From positions 1,612,001-1,676,000 of the forward strand of contig CAVYMQ010000003.1 in assembly GCA_963769665.1 (NCBI GenBank): a stretch of 64,000 bases of DNA. The letters run 5' to 3'. The translations under genes and the position numbers were made by a program. The notes below the pieces were generated by a model. That model was not told the origin of the DNA. It was given only the letters and a program-made list of their open reading frames with translations, and did not search any database. The stretch comes from JACCTU01 sp963769665. GTDB taxonomy: Bacteria > Actinomycetota > Thermoleophilia > Gaiellales > Gaiellaceae. Below, piece by piece: positions 8,473-16,125 of the stretch. Numbering within the stretch: position 1 is the first letter of the stretch; each line of letters opens with the position of its first letter.

Positions 8473-9404
8473 ACCACATGGAGAGGGCGCTCGAGCTCGC
8501 AGAGCGAGGGCGCGCGACAACACACCCGAACCCGGTCGTCGGCGCGGTCGTCGTCACGCCGGGAGGGACGGTCGTCGGCGAGGGCTGGCACGAGCACGCG
8601 GGCGGACCGCACGCGGAGCTGATCGCGCTCCGCGCCGCCGGTGGGCGGGCGACAGGCGCAACGCTTTACGCGTCGCTCGAGCCGTGCTCGCGCTTCGGGC
8701 GCACGCCGCCGTGCGTCGACGCGGTCGTCGGCTCCGGGATCGCGAAGGTCGTCGTCGGCTCCGACGACCCGTCGCAGGAGGGCGTCGAACGCCTGCGCGA
8801 GCTTGGGGTGGAGGTCGAGGTCCTCGATCTTTGGCCCGCGCGGAAACAGAACGAGGCCTGGCGCACATGGAAGACGCTCGAGCGTCCGTTCGTGACGTAC
8901 AAAGCGGCGGTCACGCTCGACGGCCGCGTGACCATGCCCGGCTCGCAGTGGATCTCCGGCGAAGAGTCGCGGCGCCTGGTGCACGAGCTGCGCGCGCAGT
9001 CCGATGCGGTCGGCGTGGGGATGGGTACGGTGCGCGCGGACGACCCGCGGCTCGACGCGCGCGACGTCGTCGCCCCGCGCCAGCCGCGGCGGATCGCGTT
9101 CGGGCTCGGCCCGCTGCCCGGCGGCTCCGTGCTGGAGCTGCGCTCGGGCGAGCCCGTCGAGGAGCTGCGCGCGCTGGCCGCGGAAGGCGTGCAGTCCCTC
9201 CTGCTCGAGGGTGGCCCGACGATCGCGACCGCCTTCCTCGAGCGCGGGTTGATCGACAAGCTGCTGCTCTTCGTGGCGCCGAAGCTCTCGGGCGAGGGGC
9301 CGTACTTCTTCAAGCACTTCACGGGCTTGCGCGAGCTGATCCGCACGTCGGTGCGCAAGGTCGGCGGCGACGTGCTCTACGAGGGATACCTTCGGGAACC
9401 GTGA
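8469..9404 (+). CDS. ribD: Bifunctional riboflavin deaminase/reductase RibD
   Basis: About 311 residues; deaminates and then reduces the pyrimidine intermediate of riboflavin synthesis. N-terminal zinc deaminase domain: HAELIAL and LEPCSRFGRTPPC supply the zinc ligands and the catalytic Glu. The C-terminal RibD_C reductase domain runs from TYKAAVTLDGRV through LLLEGGPTIATAF. It is about 50 residues shorter than many RibD proteins, with the shortening in the reductase half. GTG 8469 overlaps the rpe stop; ATG 8478 is an alternative start. Its product is shared with the F420 precursor pathway, relevant to the next gene. Confidence 0.93.
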   Translation: MNHMERALELAERGRATTHPNPVVGAVVVTPGGTVVGEGWHEHAGGPHAELIALRAAGGRATGATLYASLEPCSRFGRTPPCVDAVVGSGIAKVVVGSDDPSQEGVERLRELGVEVEVLDLWPARKQNEAWRTWKTLERPFVTYKAAVTLDGRVTMPGSQWISGEESRRLVHELRAQSDAVGVGMGTVRADDPRLDARDVVAPRQPRRIAFGLGPLPGGSVLELRSGEPVEELRALAAEGVQSLLLEGGPTIATAFLERGLIDKLLLFVAPKLSGEGPYFFKHFTGLRELIRTSVRKVGGDVLYEGYLREP

Positions 9405-10183
9405 GGTTCGGCATCCTCAGCTCCAACATCGGCTCGTACTCCGAGCCGCGCACCGCCGTCCGCGTCGCGCAGGCCGCCGAGCGCGCCGGGTGGGACGCGT
9501 ACCTGATCTGGGACCACCTCGCGTTCGTCTGGGACAAGCCCGCGGCCGACCCGTGGGTGACCCTCGGAGCGGTCGCCGCGTCCACCGAGCGGATCCGGAT
9601 CGGGACGGGCGTCACGCCGGTCGCGCGCCGCCGGCCGCAGGTCGTCGCGCACGAGCTGGCGACGCTCGACCGGCTCGCTCCCGGCCGCGTCGTCTTCGGG
9701 GCGGGTCTCGGCGGCGGCCACGGCGAGTTCGAGCGCTTCGGCGAGGACGAGGACCCGCACTCACGCGCCGAGCGGCTCGACGAGGGGCTCGACGTGATCC
9801 GCGCCTTGCTCTCCGGCGAGCGCGTCGACCACCAGGGCGAGCACTTCACCGTCGACGGCGTCACGCTCGCGCCGGCCCCTGAGCACGTTCCGATCTGGAT
9901 CGGCGGGATGAGCGCGAAGGCGCGGGCTCGCGCAGCACGCTTCGACGGGTGGTTCGCGGACACCGCGAGCCCGAGCGCGATGACGACGACACCGGGAGAC
10001 CTGGCCGCGCTGCTCGACGGCTACTCCTTCGGCGACGTCGCGGTGATGGGCTATTCCGAGCCGGGCGACCGCGAGCTGCACGAGGCCTACGCCGAGGCGG
10101 GCGCGACCTGGTGGATCGAGCAGGTCCACGACGGCCGAGGCGACCTCGACGCCGTCCTCGCGCGGGTCGAGGCCGGCCCGTAG
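9401..10183 (+). CDS. LLM-class (luciferase-like) flavin/F420 oxidoreductase
   Basis: 260 residues with the bacterial luciferase-like TIM-barrel fold: RFGILSSNIGSY at the N-terminus, AERAGWDAYLIWDH, RIRIGTGVTPVARRRP, VVFGAGLGGG and PIWIGGMS. The family uses FMN or F420; cofactor and substrate cannot be read from sequence. It is short (usual 290-340), the C-terminal part being reduced. It overlaps ribD by 4 nt and precedes ribE, so it is co-expressed with riboflavin synthesis. A job in flavin or F420 handling is plausible but unproven. Confidence 0.82.
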   Translation: MRFGILSSNIGSYSEPRTAVRVAQAAERAGWDAYLIWDHLAFVWDKPAADPWVTLGAVAASTERIRIGTGVTPVARRRPQVVAHELATLDRLAPGRVVFGAGLGGGHGEFERFGEDEDPHSRAERLDEGLDVIRALLSGERVDHQGEHFTVDGVTLAPAPEHVPIWIGGMSAKARARAARFDGWFADTASPSAMTTTPGDLAALLDGYSFGDVAVMGYSEPGDRELHEAYAEAGATWWIEQVHDGRGDLDAVLARVEAGP

Positions 10184-10192
10184 CCTTTCGGT

Positions 10193-10747
10193 GTGTTCAC
10201 CGGAATCGTCAGGGAGCGCGGACGGGTCGCCTCGTTCGACAACGGCAGGCTCGTCGTCGAGTCGACGCTCGAGCCCGCGATCGGCGACTCGGTCTCGGTC
10301 GACGGCGTCTGCCTGACGGTGGTCGAAGCGAGCAACGGGACGCTCGCGTTCGACGTCGTGGGCGAGACGGTCTCGCGCGTCAAGCCGTTCGGCGAGGAGG
10401 CGAACCTCGAGCCCGCGGCGCGCGCGGGCGACTCGCTCGGCGGCCACTACGTCCAGGGCCACATCGACTCGGTCGGTCGCGTGCGCTCGTTCGATGGCGA
10501 GCGGCTCGTCGTCGAAGCGCCGCCCGAGCTCTTGCGCTATTGCGTCGAGAAGGGCTCGATCGCCGTCGACGGCGTTGCGCTCACGATCGCGGCGCTCGAC
10601 GACGAGAGCTTCGAGGTCGCCCTCGTCCCGCACACGTTGGAAATCACAACGCTTGGAGGAAAGCGGCCCGGCGACGAGGTCAACCTCGAGGTCGACGTGC
10701 TTGCGAAGTACGTGGAGCGCCTGCTCGGGGCTAGGCTTTCGTCGTGA
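10193..10747 (+). CDS. ribE: Riboflavin synthase alpha subunit
   Basis: 184 residues; dismutates two lumazine molecules into riboflavin. It has the two-fold repeated lumazine-binding domains: MFTGIV...GDSVSVDGVCLTV (residues 1-90) and GGHYVQGHIDSVG...GSIAVDGVALTI (91-184). GTG 10193 is followed by the near-invariant FTGI and preceded at 6 nt by TAGCCT (10181-10186), whose TAG is the stop of the gene before. Overlaps ribBA by 4 nt. Confidence 0.95.
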   Translation: MFTGIVRERGRVASFDNGRLVVESTLEPAIGDSVSVDGVCLTVVEASNGTLAFDVVGETVSRVKPFGEEANLEPAARAGDSLGGHYVQGHIDSVGRVRSFDGERLVVEAPPELLRYCVEKGSIAVDGVALTIAALDDESFEVALVPHTLEITTLGGKRPGDEVNLEVDVLAKYVERLLGARLSS

Positions 10748-11997
10748 CCGCCACGGTTGAGACACGCGCGCCGTTCGCGACCGTCGAAGAGGCGATCGAG
10801 GACATCCGCCAGGGCCGCTTCGTCGTCGTGGTCGACGCCGAGGACCGCGAGAACGAGGGCGACCTGACGATTGCCGCGCAGTTCGCGACGCCCGAGGCGA
10901 TCAACTTCATGGCGACGCACGCGCGCGGGCTGATCTGCCTCTGCCTCACTGAGGAGCGCTGCGACGAGCTCGGCCTCGAGCAGATGGCGCGCGAGAACGA
11001 GACGCCGCTCGGCACCGCCTTCACCGTCTCCGTCGAGGCGCGCGAGGGCGTCACCACCGGCATTTCTGCGCCGGATCGCTCGCACACGATCCAGGTCGCG
11101 ATCGACCCGTCGAAGGGCTCGTACGACCTCGTGCGTCCCGGCCACGTCTTTCCGCTTCGCGCGCGGGCCGGCGGGGTGCTCGAGCGCTCCGGCCAGACGG
11201 AGGCGGCCGTCGACCTCTCGCGGCTCGCGGGGCTGAACGCCGCGGGCGTCGTCTGCGAGATCATGAACGAGGACGGGACGATGGCCCGCGTCCCGGACCT
11301 GACCGCGTTCTGCGAGCAGCATGGGATCAAGCTGCTGACGATCGCCGACCTGATCGAGTACCGCCGCGCGACCGAGAAGCTCGTCGAGCGCGTCGCGCAG
11401 GTGCGGCTCCCGACCGCGTACGGCGAGTTCACCGCGGTCGCCTTCCGCGAGACGCTGACCGGCAAGCCGCACGTCGCGCTTGTCAAGGGCGAGGTCGACG
11501 GCGGCGAGGACGTGCTCGTTCGCGTGCACTCCGAGTGCCTCACCGGCGACGTCTTCCACTCGCTGCGCTGCGACTGCGGCGACCAGCTCGAGCTCGCGCT
11601 GCATCGCATCGAGGACGAGGGTCGCGGCGTTCTGCTCTACATGTCGCAGGAGGGCCGCGGGATCGGGCTGCTCTCGAAGCTGCAGGCCTACGAGCTGCAG
11701 GAGGCGGGGCTGGACACCGTCGAGGCGAACCTCGAGCTCGGCTATCCGGCGGATGCGAGAGAGTGGGGCATCGGCAACCAGATCCTCGCCGACCTCGGCC
11801 TGACGACCATTCGCATCCTGACGAACAACCCCAAGAAGCTGACCGGCCTGGAGGGCTACGGCTTGACCGTCACCGAGCAGGTGCCGATCGAGGTCGAGCC
11901 CAACCCGGAGAACGAGCGGTACCTCGCCGCGAAGCGCGAGAAGCTCGGTCACCGGCTGCACCACCAGGACCGGCGCTTCGAGGAGGACGCCGAGTGA
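10744..11997 (+). CDS. ribBA: Bifunctional DHBP synthase / GTP cyclohydrolase II
   Basis: 417 residues. The N-terminal half (to about 210) makes 3,4-dihydroxy-2-butanone 4-phosphate from ribulose-5-phosphate, with DAEDRENEGDL and the TGISAPDR loop. The C-terminal half opens GTP, with zinc ligands in SECLTGDVFHSLRCDCG and substrate residues in MSQEGRGIGL. Both active sites look complete. The two halves feed the two branches that RibH joins. GTG 10744 overlaps the ribE stop and follows TAGGCT by 6 nt, suggesting an internal promoter. Confidence 0.96.
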   Translation: MTATVETRAPFATVEEAIEDIRQGRFVVVVDAEDRENEGDLTIAAQFATPEAINFMATHARGLICLCLTEERCDELGLEQMARENETPLGTAFTVSVEAREGVTTGISAPDRSHTIQVAIDPSKGSYDLVRPGHVFPLRARAGGVLERSGQTEAAVDLSRLAGLNAAGVVCEIMNEDGTMARVPDLTAFCEQHGIKLLTIADLIEYRRATEKLVERVAQVRLPTAYGEFTAVAFRETLTGKPHVALVKGEVDGGEDVLVRVHSECLTGDVFHSLRCDCGDQLELALHRIEDEGRGVLLYMSQEGRGIGLLSKLQAYELQEAGLDTVEANLELGYPADAREWGIGNQILADLGLTTIRILTNNPKKLTGLEGYGLTVTEQVPIEVEPNPENERYLAAKREKLGHRLHHQDRRFEEDAE

Positions 11998-12542
11998 TGG
12001 AACCGGCCGAGCTTCCGCAGCTCCGTCCGCCGGAGGAGCACGCCGAGGGCGCGCTCGAGCTCCCCGACGGCGTGCAGGTGCTCGAGGGCTCGCCGATCGG
12101 CGGGCGCCGCGGCGTCGCCGTCCTCGTCGCCAAGTTCAACGGCGAGATCACGACCCGCCTGCTCGCGTCGGCCCTCGAGGAGCTCGAACGGGCCGGGGTC
12201 CCGCGCGAGTCCGTGACCGTCGTCCCGGTGCCGGGAGCATTCGAGCTTCCACTCGCCGCGCTCGCGCTTGCGAAGACCCGCCGCTTCTCGTGCCTCGTCG
12301 CGCTCGGCTGCGTGATCCGCGGCGAGACCTCGCATTTCGACTTCGTCGCGGGAGAGGCGGCTTCAGGGCTCCAGCTGGCCGCGATCGAGACCGGCATCCC
12401 CGTGGCCTTCGGCGTGCTCACGACAGACACGGTGGAGCAGGCCGAGGCCCGGGTGGACAAGGGGGCGGAGGCCGTGCGGACGGCGCTCGAGATGGCCGAT
12501 CTCTTCGCCCAGCTCCGCGCGAGCGCCGCGGCGGCCACGTAA
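11997..12542 (+). CDS. ribH: 6,7-dimethyl-8-ribityllumazine synthase
   Basis: 181 residues; condenses the RibBA and RibD products into the lumazine used by RibE. Motifs: VAKFNGEIT, VPVPGAFELPLA, LGCVIRGETSHFDFV with the catalytic His, and PVAFGVLTTDTVEQA. About 30 extra N-terminal residues (PPEEHAEGALELPDG...) precede the core. ATG 11997 overlaps the ribBA TGA by one base (TGATG). Last gene of the riboflavin operon. Confidence 0.95.
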   Translation: MEPAELPQLRPPEEHAEGALELPDGVQVLEGSPIGGRRGVAVLVAKFNGEITTRLLASALEELERAGVPRESVTVVPVPGAFELPLAALALAKTRRFSCLVALGCVIRGETSHFDFVAGEAASGLQLAAIETGIPVAFGVLTTDTVEQAEARVDKGAEAVRTALEMADLFAQLRASAAAAT

Positions 12543-12579
12543 CAATCCGTCACAAGCTCTTCGCTACACTGCCGCGGCC

Positions 12580-12771
12580 ATGCCGAAGATCTGCGCAGTC
12601 TGCGGGAAGAAGCCCTCGTTCGGGAACAGCCGGAGCCACTCGATGGTGGCCACGAAGCGGCGTTTCGACCCGAACCTCCAGCGCGTCCGCGTCAACCTGG
12701 GCGGCAAGGCCCAGCGCGCGTACGTCTGCACCCGCTGCCTGAAGGCCGGCAAAGTCACGAAGGCCCTGTAG
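12580..12771 (+). CDS. rpmB: 50S ribosomal protein L28
   Basis: 63 residues. The N-terminus MPKICAVCGKKP and C-terminus VCTRCLKAGKV give two CxxC pairs, so this is the zinc-binding form of L28. NSRSHSMVATKRRF is the typical core. ATG 12580 lies 9 nt after TACACT (12565-12570). It heads the segment leading to the Asp23/FakA genes. Confidence 0.95.
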   Translation: MPKICAVCGKKPSFGNSRSHSMVATKRRFDPNLQRVRVNLGGKAQRAYVCTRCLKAGKVTKAL

Positions 12772-12816
12772 GGCCTCGAAGCAACCCCGAGCCCCAGGTT
12801 CCGGTCTAATCACGGC

Positions 12817-13167
12817 GTGGAGGCGGCTCACTCCCTCTCCGCACCGCTCGGGAGGATCACGATCGCGCCGGAGGTATTGGCGCGAATCGCAGGCCAGGCA
12901 GCACTCGAGTCGTACGGAGTCGTCGGCATGTCCGCCCGCGGGCGCGTCGGGCGACTGCTGTCGCGCGACCGCATCGGGCAGGGAATCGTCGTCGGCGGAA
13001 ACGGGAACGGCGTGACCGTCGACCTCTACGTCGTCGTCGAGTACGGGCTCAACCTCGCCGAGGTCGCGTCGGGTCTCCGCAACCGGGTCGCGTACGACCT
13101 CGAGCGGCTGACCGGCCTCAAGGTGGCGTCCGTCGAGGTGCACATCCAGGACGTGAAAACCGGATGA
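12817..13167 (+). CDS. Asp23/Gls24 family protein
   Basis: 116 residues with the Asp23 (DUF322) pattern: GRITIAPEVLARIAGQAALESYGVVGM, a central beta region VTVDLYVVVEYGLNLAEVA and the terminal VASVEVHIQDV. Members are small, often membrane-associated proteins of uncertain role, commonly encoded just before a FakA/YloV kinase, as here. GTG 12817 follows TCTAAT (12805-12810) by 6 nt. It overlaps the next gene by 4 nt. Confidence 0.88.
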   Translation: MEAAHSLSAPLGRITIAPEVLARIAGQAALESYGVVGMSARGRVGRLLSRDRIGQGIVVGGNGNGVTVDLYVVVEYGLNLAEVASGLRNRVAYDLERLTGLKVASVEVHIQDVKTG

Positions 13168-14732
13168 CGCCGCTCGAGCTCGCGCGCGGCGCGCTCGCCT
13201 CGCTCGAAGCAAACCGCCAGCGGATCGACGACCTCAACGTGTACCCGGTGCCCGACGGCGACACCGGCACGAACCTGACGCTGACCGCGCGCGCGATCGT
13301 CGACGGGCTCGAAACCACGGAGTCGACCGACCGGCCGACGCTCGCCAAGGAAGTGACCCGCGCCGCACTGATGGGCGCGCGCGGCAACTCCGGGGTGATC
13401 CTCTCGCAGATCGTGCGCGGCTTCGCCGATGTGATTGGGGACGCCGACCCCTTCGACGCAGCTGCGCTCGCGCGAGCGTTCCGCGGCGCGAGCGACGCTG
13501 CGTACCGCGCCGTTCGCCGCCCGGTCGAGGGGACGATGCTGACGGTGATCCGCGAGCTCGCCGAGGCAGCGGAGCGCGCCGACCACTCGCAGACCGCCGC
13601 GGAGCTCCTCGTCGAGCTCGTGCATGCCGGCGAGGAGTCCCTCGCGCGCACGCAGGACATGCTCGACGTCTTGCGGGACGCGGGCGTCGTGGACGCGGGC
13701 GGCGCAGGGCTCGTCGAGATCGTGCGCGGGCTCGCCGCGACCGCGACCGGCGAGGCGATCCCGGAAGCGCCGGCCCGCGAGTCGCTCGGGTTCGACGCGA
13801 TCCACCAGGAGCTTTCGGAGTTTCGCTACTGCACGACGTTCGTGATCGAGGGCGAAGGCCTCGAGCGCGAGGAGCTCGAAGGGGAGCTCGAGAAGCTCGG
13901 GGACTCGCTGCTCGTCGTCGGCGACCCAACGGCGATGAAGGTGCACGTCCACACCGACGAGCCCGGCAAGGCGCTCGCGATCGGCACGACGCGCGGCACC
14001 ATCGAAGGAGTCGAGATCGCGAACATGCACGCGCAGACGCAGCACCGCTCGGCGCGCCTGCTCGAGGCTGTTCCGGACGAGGTGCAGACCGACGTCGTCG
14101 CGGTCGTCGTGGGCGAGGGGAACCGCCGTCTGTTCGAGACGCTCGGCGCGACGAGCTTCGTCGAGGGCGGGCAGACGATGAACCCCTCCACGGCAGATCT
14201 CGTCGCTGCGATCGAGCGCACCGGCGGAGCGGAGGTCATCTTGCTCCCGAACAACTCGAACGTGATCATGAGCGCGGAGCAGGCGTCTCAGCTCGCGACC
14301 AAGCCGGTGCAGGTCGTCGCCAGCGAATCGATCCCGGCGGGGCTCGCCGCGATCGTCTCGTTCGACCCGCAGCGAAATGCAGAAGAGAATGCGGCCGAGA
14401 TGCGGGACGTGCTCGCGGCGATCGCGACCGGGGAGGTGACCATCGCCTCGCGCGACGCCCAGCTGAACGGGCTCGCGGTGCCGAAGGGCTCGTTCCTCGG
14501 GCTCGCAGACGGCGAGGCGATCGCGGTCGGCGAAAGCTTCGACGATGTCGCGCGCCAGGTGGTCGACCGGCTGCTCGCCGAGCCCCGCGGGATGCTGACG
14601 CTCCTGCGCGGCGAGGAGGCGCCCGAGCTCGACGCGCTCGTTGCCTCGCTCGCGAAGCAGCACCCCGACGTCGAGGTCGACGTGCAGGACGGCGGCCAGC
14701 CGCACTACCCGCTGCTCCTCTCCGCCGAGTGA
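13164..14732 (+). CDS. DAK2-domain kinase, FakA/YloV-like
   Basis: 522 residues. The N-terminal Dak phosphatase-like (DhaL) ATP-binding domain carries NVYPVPDGDTGTNL, whose aspartates bind Mg-ATP, and MGARGNSGVILSQI. A middle domain (TTFVIEGEGLEREEL to MHAQTQ) and a C-terminal DegV-like scaffold (LPNNSNVIMSAEQA) complete the usual FakA layout and length. FakA phosphorylates fatty acids held by a FakB/DegV protein, and such a protein is encoded two genes downstream, supporting that role here. Confidence 0.88.
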   Translation: MTPLELARGALASLEANRQRIDDLNVYPVPDGDTGTNLTLTARAIVDGLETTESTDRPTLAKEVTRAALMGARGNSGVILSQIVRGFADVIGDADPFDAAALARAFRGASDAAYRAVRRPVEGTMLTVIRELAEAAERADHSQTAAELLVELVHAGEESLARTQDMLDVLRDAGVVDAGGAGLVEIVRGLAATATGEAIPEAPARESLGFDAIHQELSEFRYCTTFVIEGEGLEREELEGELEKLGDSLLVVGDPTAMKVHVHTDEPGKALAIGTTRGTIEGVEIANMHAQTQHRSARLLEAVPDEVQTDVVAVVVGEGNRRLFETLGATSFVEGGQTMNPSTADLVAAIERTGGAEVILLPNNSNVIMSAEQASQLATKPVQVVASESIPAGLAAIVSFDPQRNAEENAAEMRDVLAAIATGEVTIASRDAQLNGLAVPKGSFLGLADGEAIAVGESFDDVARQVVDRLLAEPRGMLTLLRGEEAPELDALVASLAKQHPDVEVDVQDGGQPHYPLLLSAE

Positions 14733-15115
14733 CCGGCGATCCGGTCCGCGTCGTCCTCGTCGAGGACAACCAGGTCTTCCGGGAGGCGCTCGAGCTGCTG
14801 CTCGGTCTGCGCGACGACATCGAGGTCGTGGCGTCGGTGGCCGAGGGGACGCTCGCCGTGCCCGCCTGCGTCGAGCACAAGCCCGACGTCGTCGTGATGG
14901 ACTACCGCCTCCCGGGGCTGGACGGCGTCCAGGCCACACGGGCCGTCGTTGCGAGCTGCCCCGGTACGAACGTCGTCGCGCTCACCGCTTCTGCGAACCT
15001 CCGCGAGATGAAGGCGCTCGAAGAGGCCGGCGCCGTCGCCTGCCTGACGAAAGACCAGGACCTCGACGAGATCGTCGGGGCGATTCTCAGCGCCGGCGGG
15101 CGCGAGCCGTCGTGA
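14729..15115 (+). CDS. Stand-alone response-regulator receiver domain
   Basis: 128 residues consisting only of a CheY-like receiver: acidic pair E12/D13, phospho-acceptor D58 in VVVMDYRLPG, T86 and K108 are all present. There is no DNA-binding or enzymatic output domain and no histidine kinase nearby. The gene is fused by 4-nt overlaps to the FakA-like gene before it and the DegV gene after it. It would act by protein contact; the partner is unknown. Confidence 0.9.
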   Translation: MTGDPVRVVLVEDNQVFREALELLLGLRDDIEVVASVAEGTLAVPACVEHKPDVVVMDYRLPGLDGVQATRAVVASCPGTNVVALTASANLREMKALEEAGAVACLTKDQDLDEIVGAILSAGGREPS

Positions 15116-15972
15116 ACCTGACCGCGCAGAACACCGCGGTCGTTCTCGATTCGACCGCCGACTTCCCGGAGGCAGCCGAGCGCTTCTCGAACTGGCGGAT
15201 GGTGTCTCTGTACGTCAGGTTCGGCGACGAGACGTACCGCGACTACATCGAGCTCGGGCCTCACGAGTTCTACGAGCGGTTGCGCACGTCGTCGACGACT
15301 CCGGCGACCTCACAGCCGACTCCCGGTGACTTCGCAGCGGCGTACACGGAGCTTTCGGCCTACGAGCGCATCTTCTCGATCCACATCCCGGAGTCGCTCT
15401 CGGGGACGATCCAGAGCGCGCGCGTCGCGGCCGAGGAGTTCGGCGACAAGGTGCGCGCGATCGACTCGGGCACGGCGTCGGCGGCGGAGGCGATGCTCGG
15501 CTTCGCGATCCAGCGGCGGCTCGAGCGCGGCACGACCGACGAGGAGATCGACGCGCTTGTCTCTCGCTTCAAGGAGACCGCAGCGATCCTCTTCACCGTC
15601 GACACGCTCGAGTTCCTGCAGCGAGGCGGGCGGATCGGGCGTGCAGCGAAGTTCGCAGGGCAGCTGCTGCACGTGAAGCCGATCCTCACGATCGAGGACG
15701 GAGAGGTCATCCCGCTGAAGCGCGTGCGGGGTGCGGCCAAGGCGTTCGCCGAGTTTCAGCAGCAGTTCATCGACTCGACGTTCGACACCGACCACCTCCG
15801 CGTCGGCATTGCGCACGCCGACGCGCCCGAGAAGGCGGAACAGCTCCGCAAGATGGTCGCGGGCGAGCGGCCGCAAGCGCAGATCGAGATCGTGACGACG
15901 CTCGGCGCAGTGGTTGGGACACATGCCGGCCCCGGCACCGTCGGCTTTTTCTGGTTCACCGACGACGCGTAG
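15112..15972 (+). CDS. DegV family fatty-acid-binding protein (FakB-like)
   Basis: 286 residues. DegV fold with AVVLDSTADFP near the N-terminus, TSSTTPATSQPTPGDF (fatty-acid carboxylate-binding Thr/Ser), SIHIPESLSGTIQSA, IDSGTASAAEAM and the FLQRGGRIGRAAKFAG loop. The family presents a fatty acid to FakA for phosphorylation. GTG 15112 overlaps the receiver-domain stop by 4 nt. Followed by two hairpins that probably end the operon. Confidence 0.92.
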   Translation: MNLTAQNTAVVLDSTADFPEAAERFSNWRMVSLYVRFGDETYRDYIELGPHEFYERLRTSSTTPATSQPTPGDFAAAYTELSAYERIFSIHIPESLSGTIQSARVAAEEFGDKVRAIDSGTASAAEAMLGFAIQRRLERGTTDEEIDALVSRFKETAAILFTVDTLEFLQRGGRIGRAAKFAGQLLHVKPILTIEDGEVIPLKRVRGAAKAFAEFQQQFIDSTFDTDHLRVGIAHADAPEKAEQLRKMVAGERPQAQIEIVTTLGAVVGTHAGPGTVGFFWFTDDA

Positions 15973-15996
15973 CACGGCACAAGGCTCGTTGCGGCC

Positions 15997-16015
15997 GCGG
16001 ACGCGAAGCGTCCGC
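15997..16015 (+). terminator. Hairpin after the FakA/DegV operon
   Basis: Perfect 8-bp stem GCGGACGC / GCGTCCGC with a GAA loop, 25 nt after the DegV stop. No T-run follows, as is common in GC-rich actinobacteria, so intrinsic termination is likely but unproven. Confidence 0.55.
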
Positions 16016-16030
16016 CTTCAGGGGTCTTCG

Positions 16031-16052
16031 CGCTCGCGGATCCGCGCGAGCG
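16031..16052 (+). terminator. Second hairpin after the FakA/DegV operon
   Basis: Perfect 8-bp stem CGCTCGCG / CGCGAGCG with a 6-nt loop, 15 nt beyond the first hairpin and about 50 nt before the recG -10. Tandem stems may back each other up as a terminator; a structured recG upstream element is the alternative. Confidence 0.45.
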
Positions 16053-16100
16053 GATTCGTGAGCTGCGGGCTAGCAAGAGCGTCCATCCGGACAGCGTTCC

Positions 16101-16106
16101 TATACT
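16101..16106 (+). promoter_or_regulatory. Predicted recG -10 element
   Basis: TATACT, 19 nt before the GTG at 16126, the best -10 match in the 153-nt gap. No convincing -35. Here the predicted transcript would have a short leader of about 12 nt, unlike the leaderless genes around it. Confidence 0.45.
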
Positions 16107-16125
16107 CGGACCGGCTCTGGTCGTC

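Noticed and set aside
7786..10192. FMN riboswitch for the riboflavin genes
   Set aside because: The conserved RFN helices and their signature sequences were not seen, and ribD overlaps rpe, leaving no room for a leader.
3281..12542. Single operon from priA to ribH
   Set aside because: TAnnnT hexamers directly before def, rpe, ribE and ribBA suggest several internal transcription starts, so a single unit cannot be assumed.
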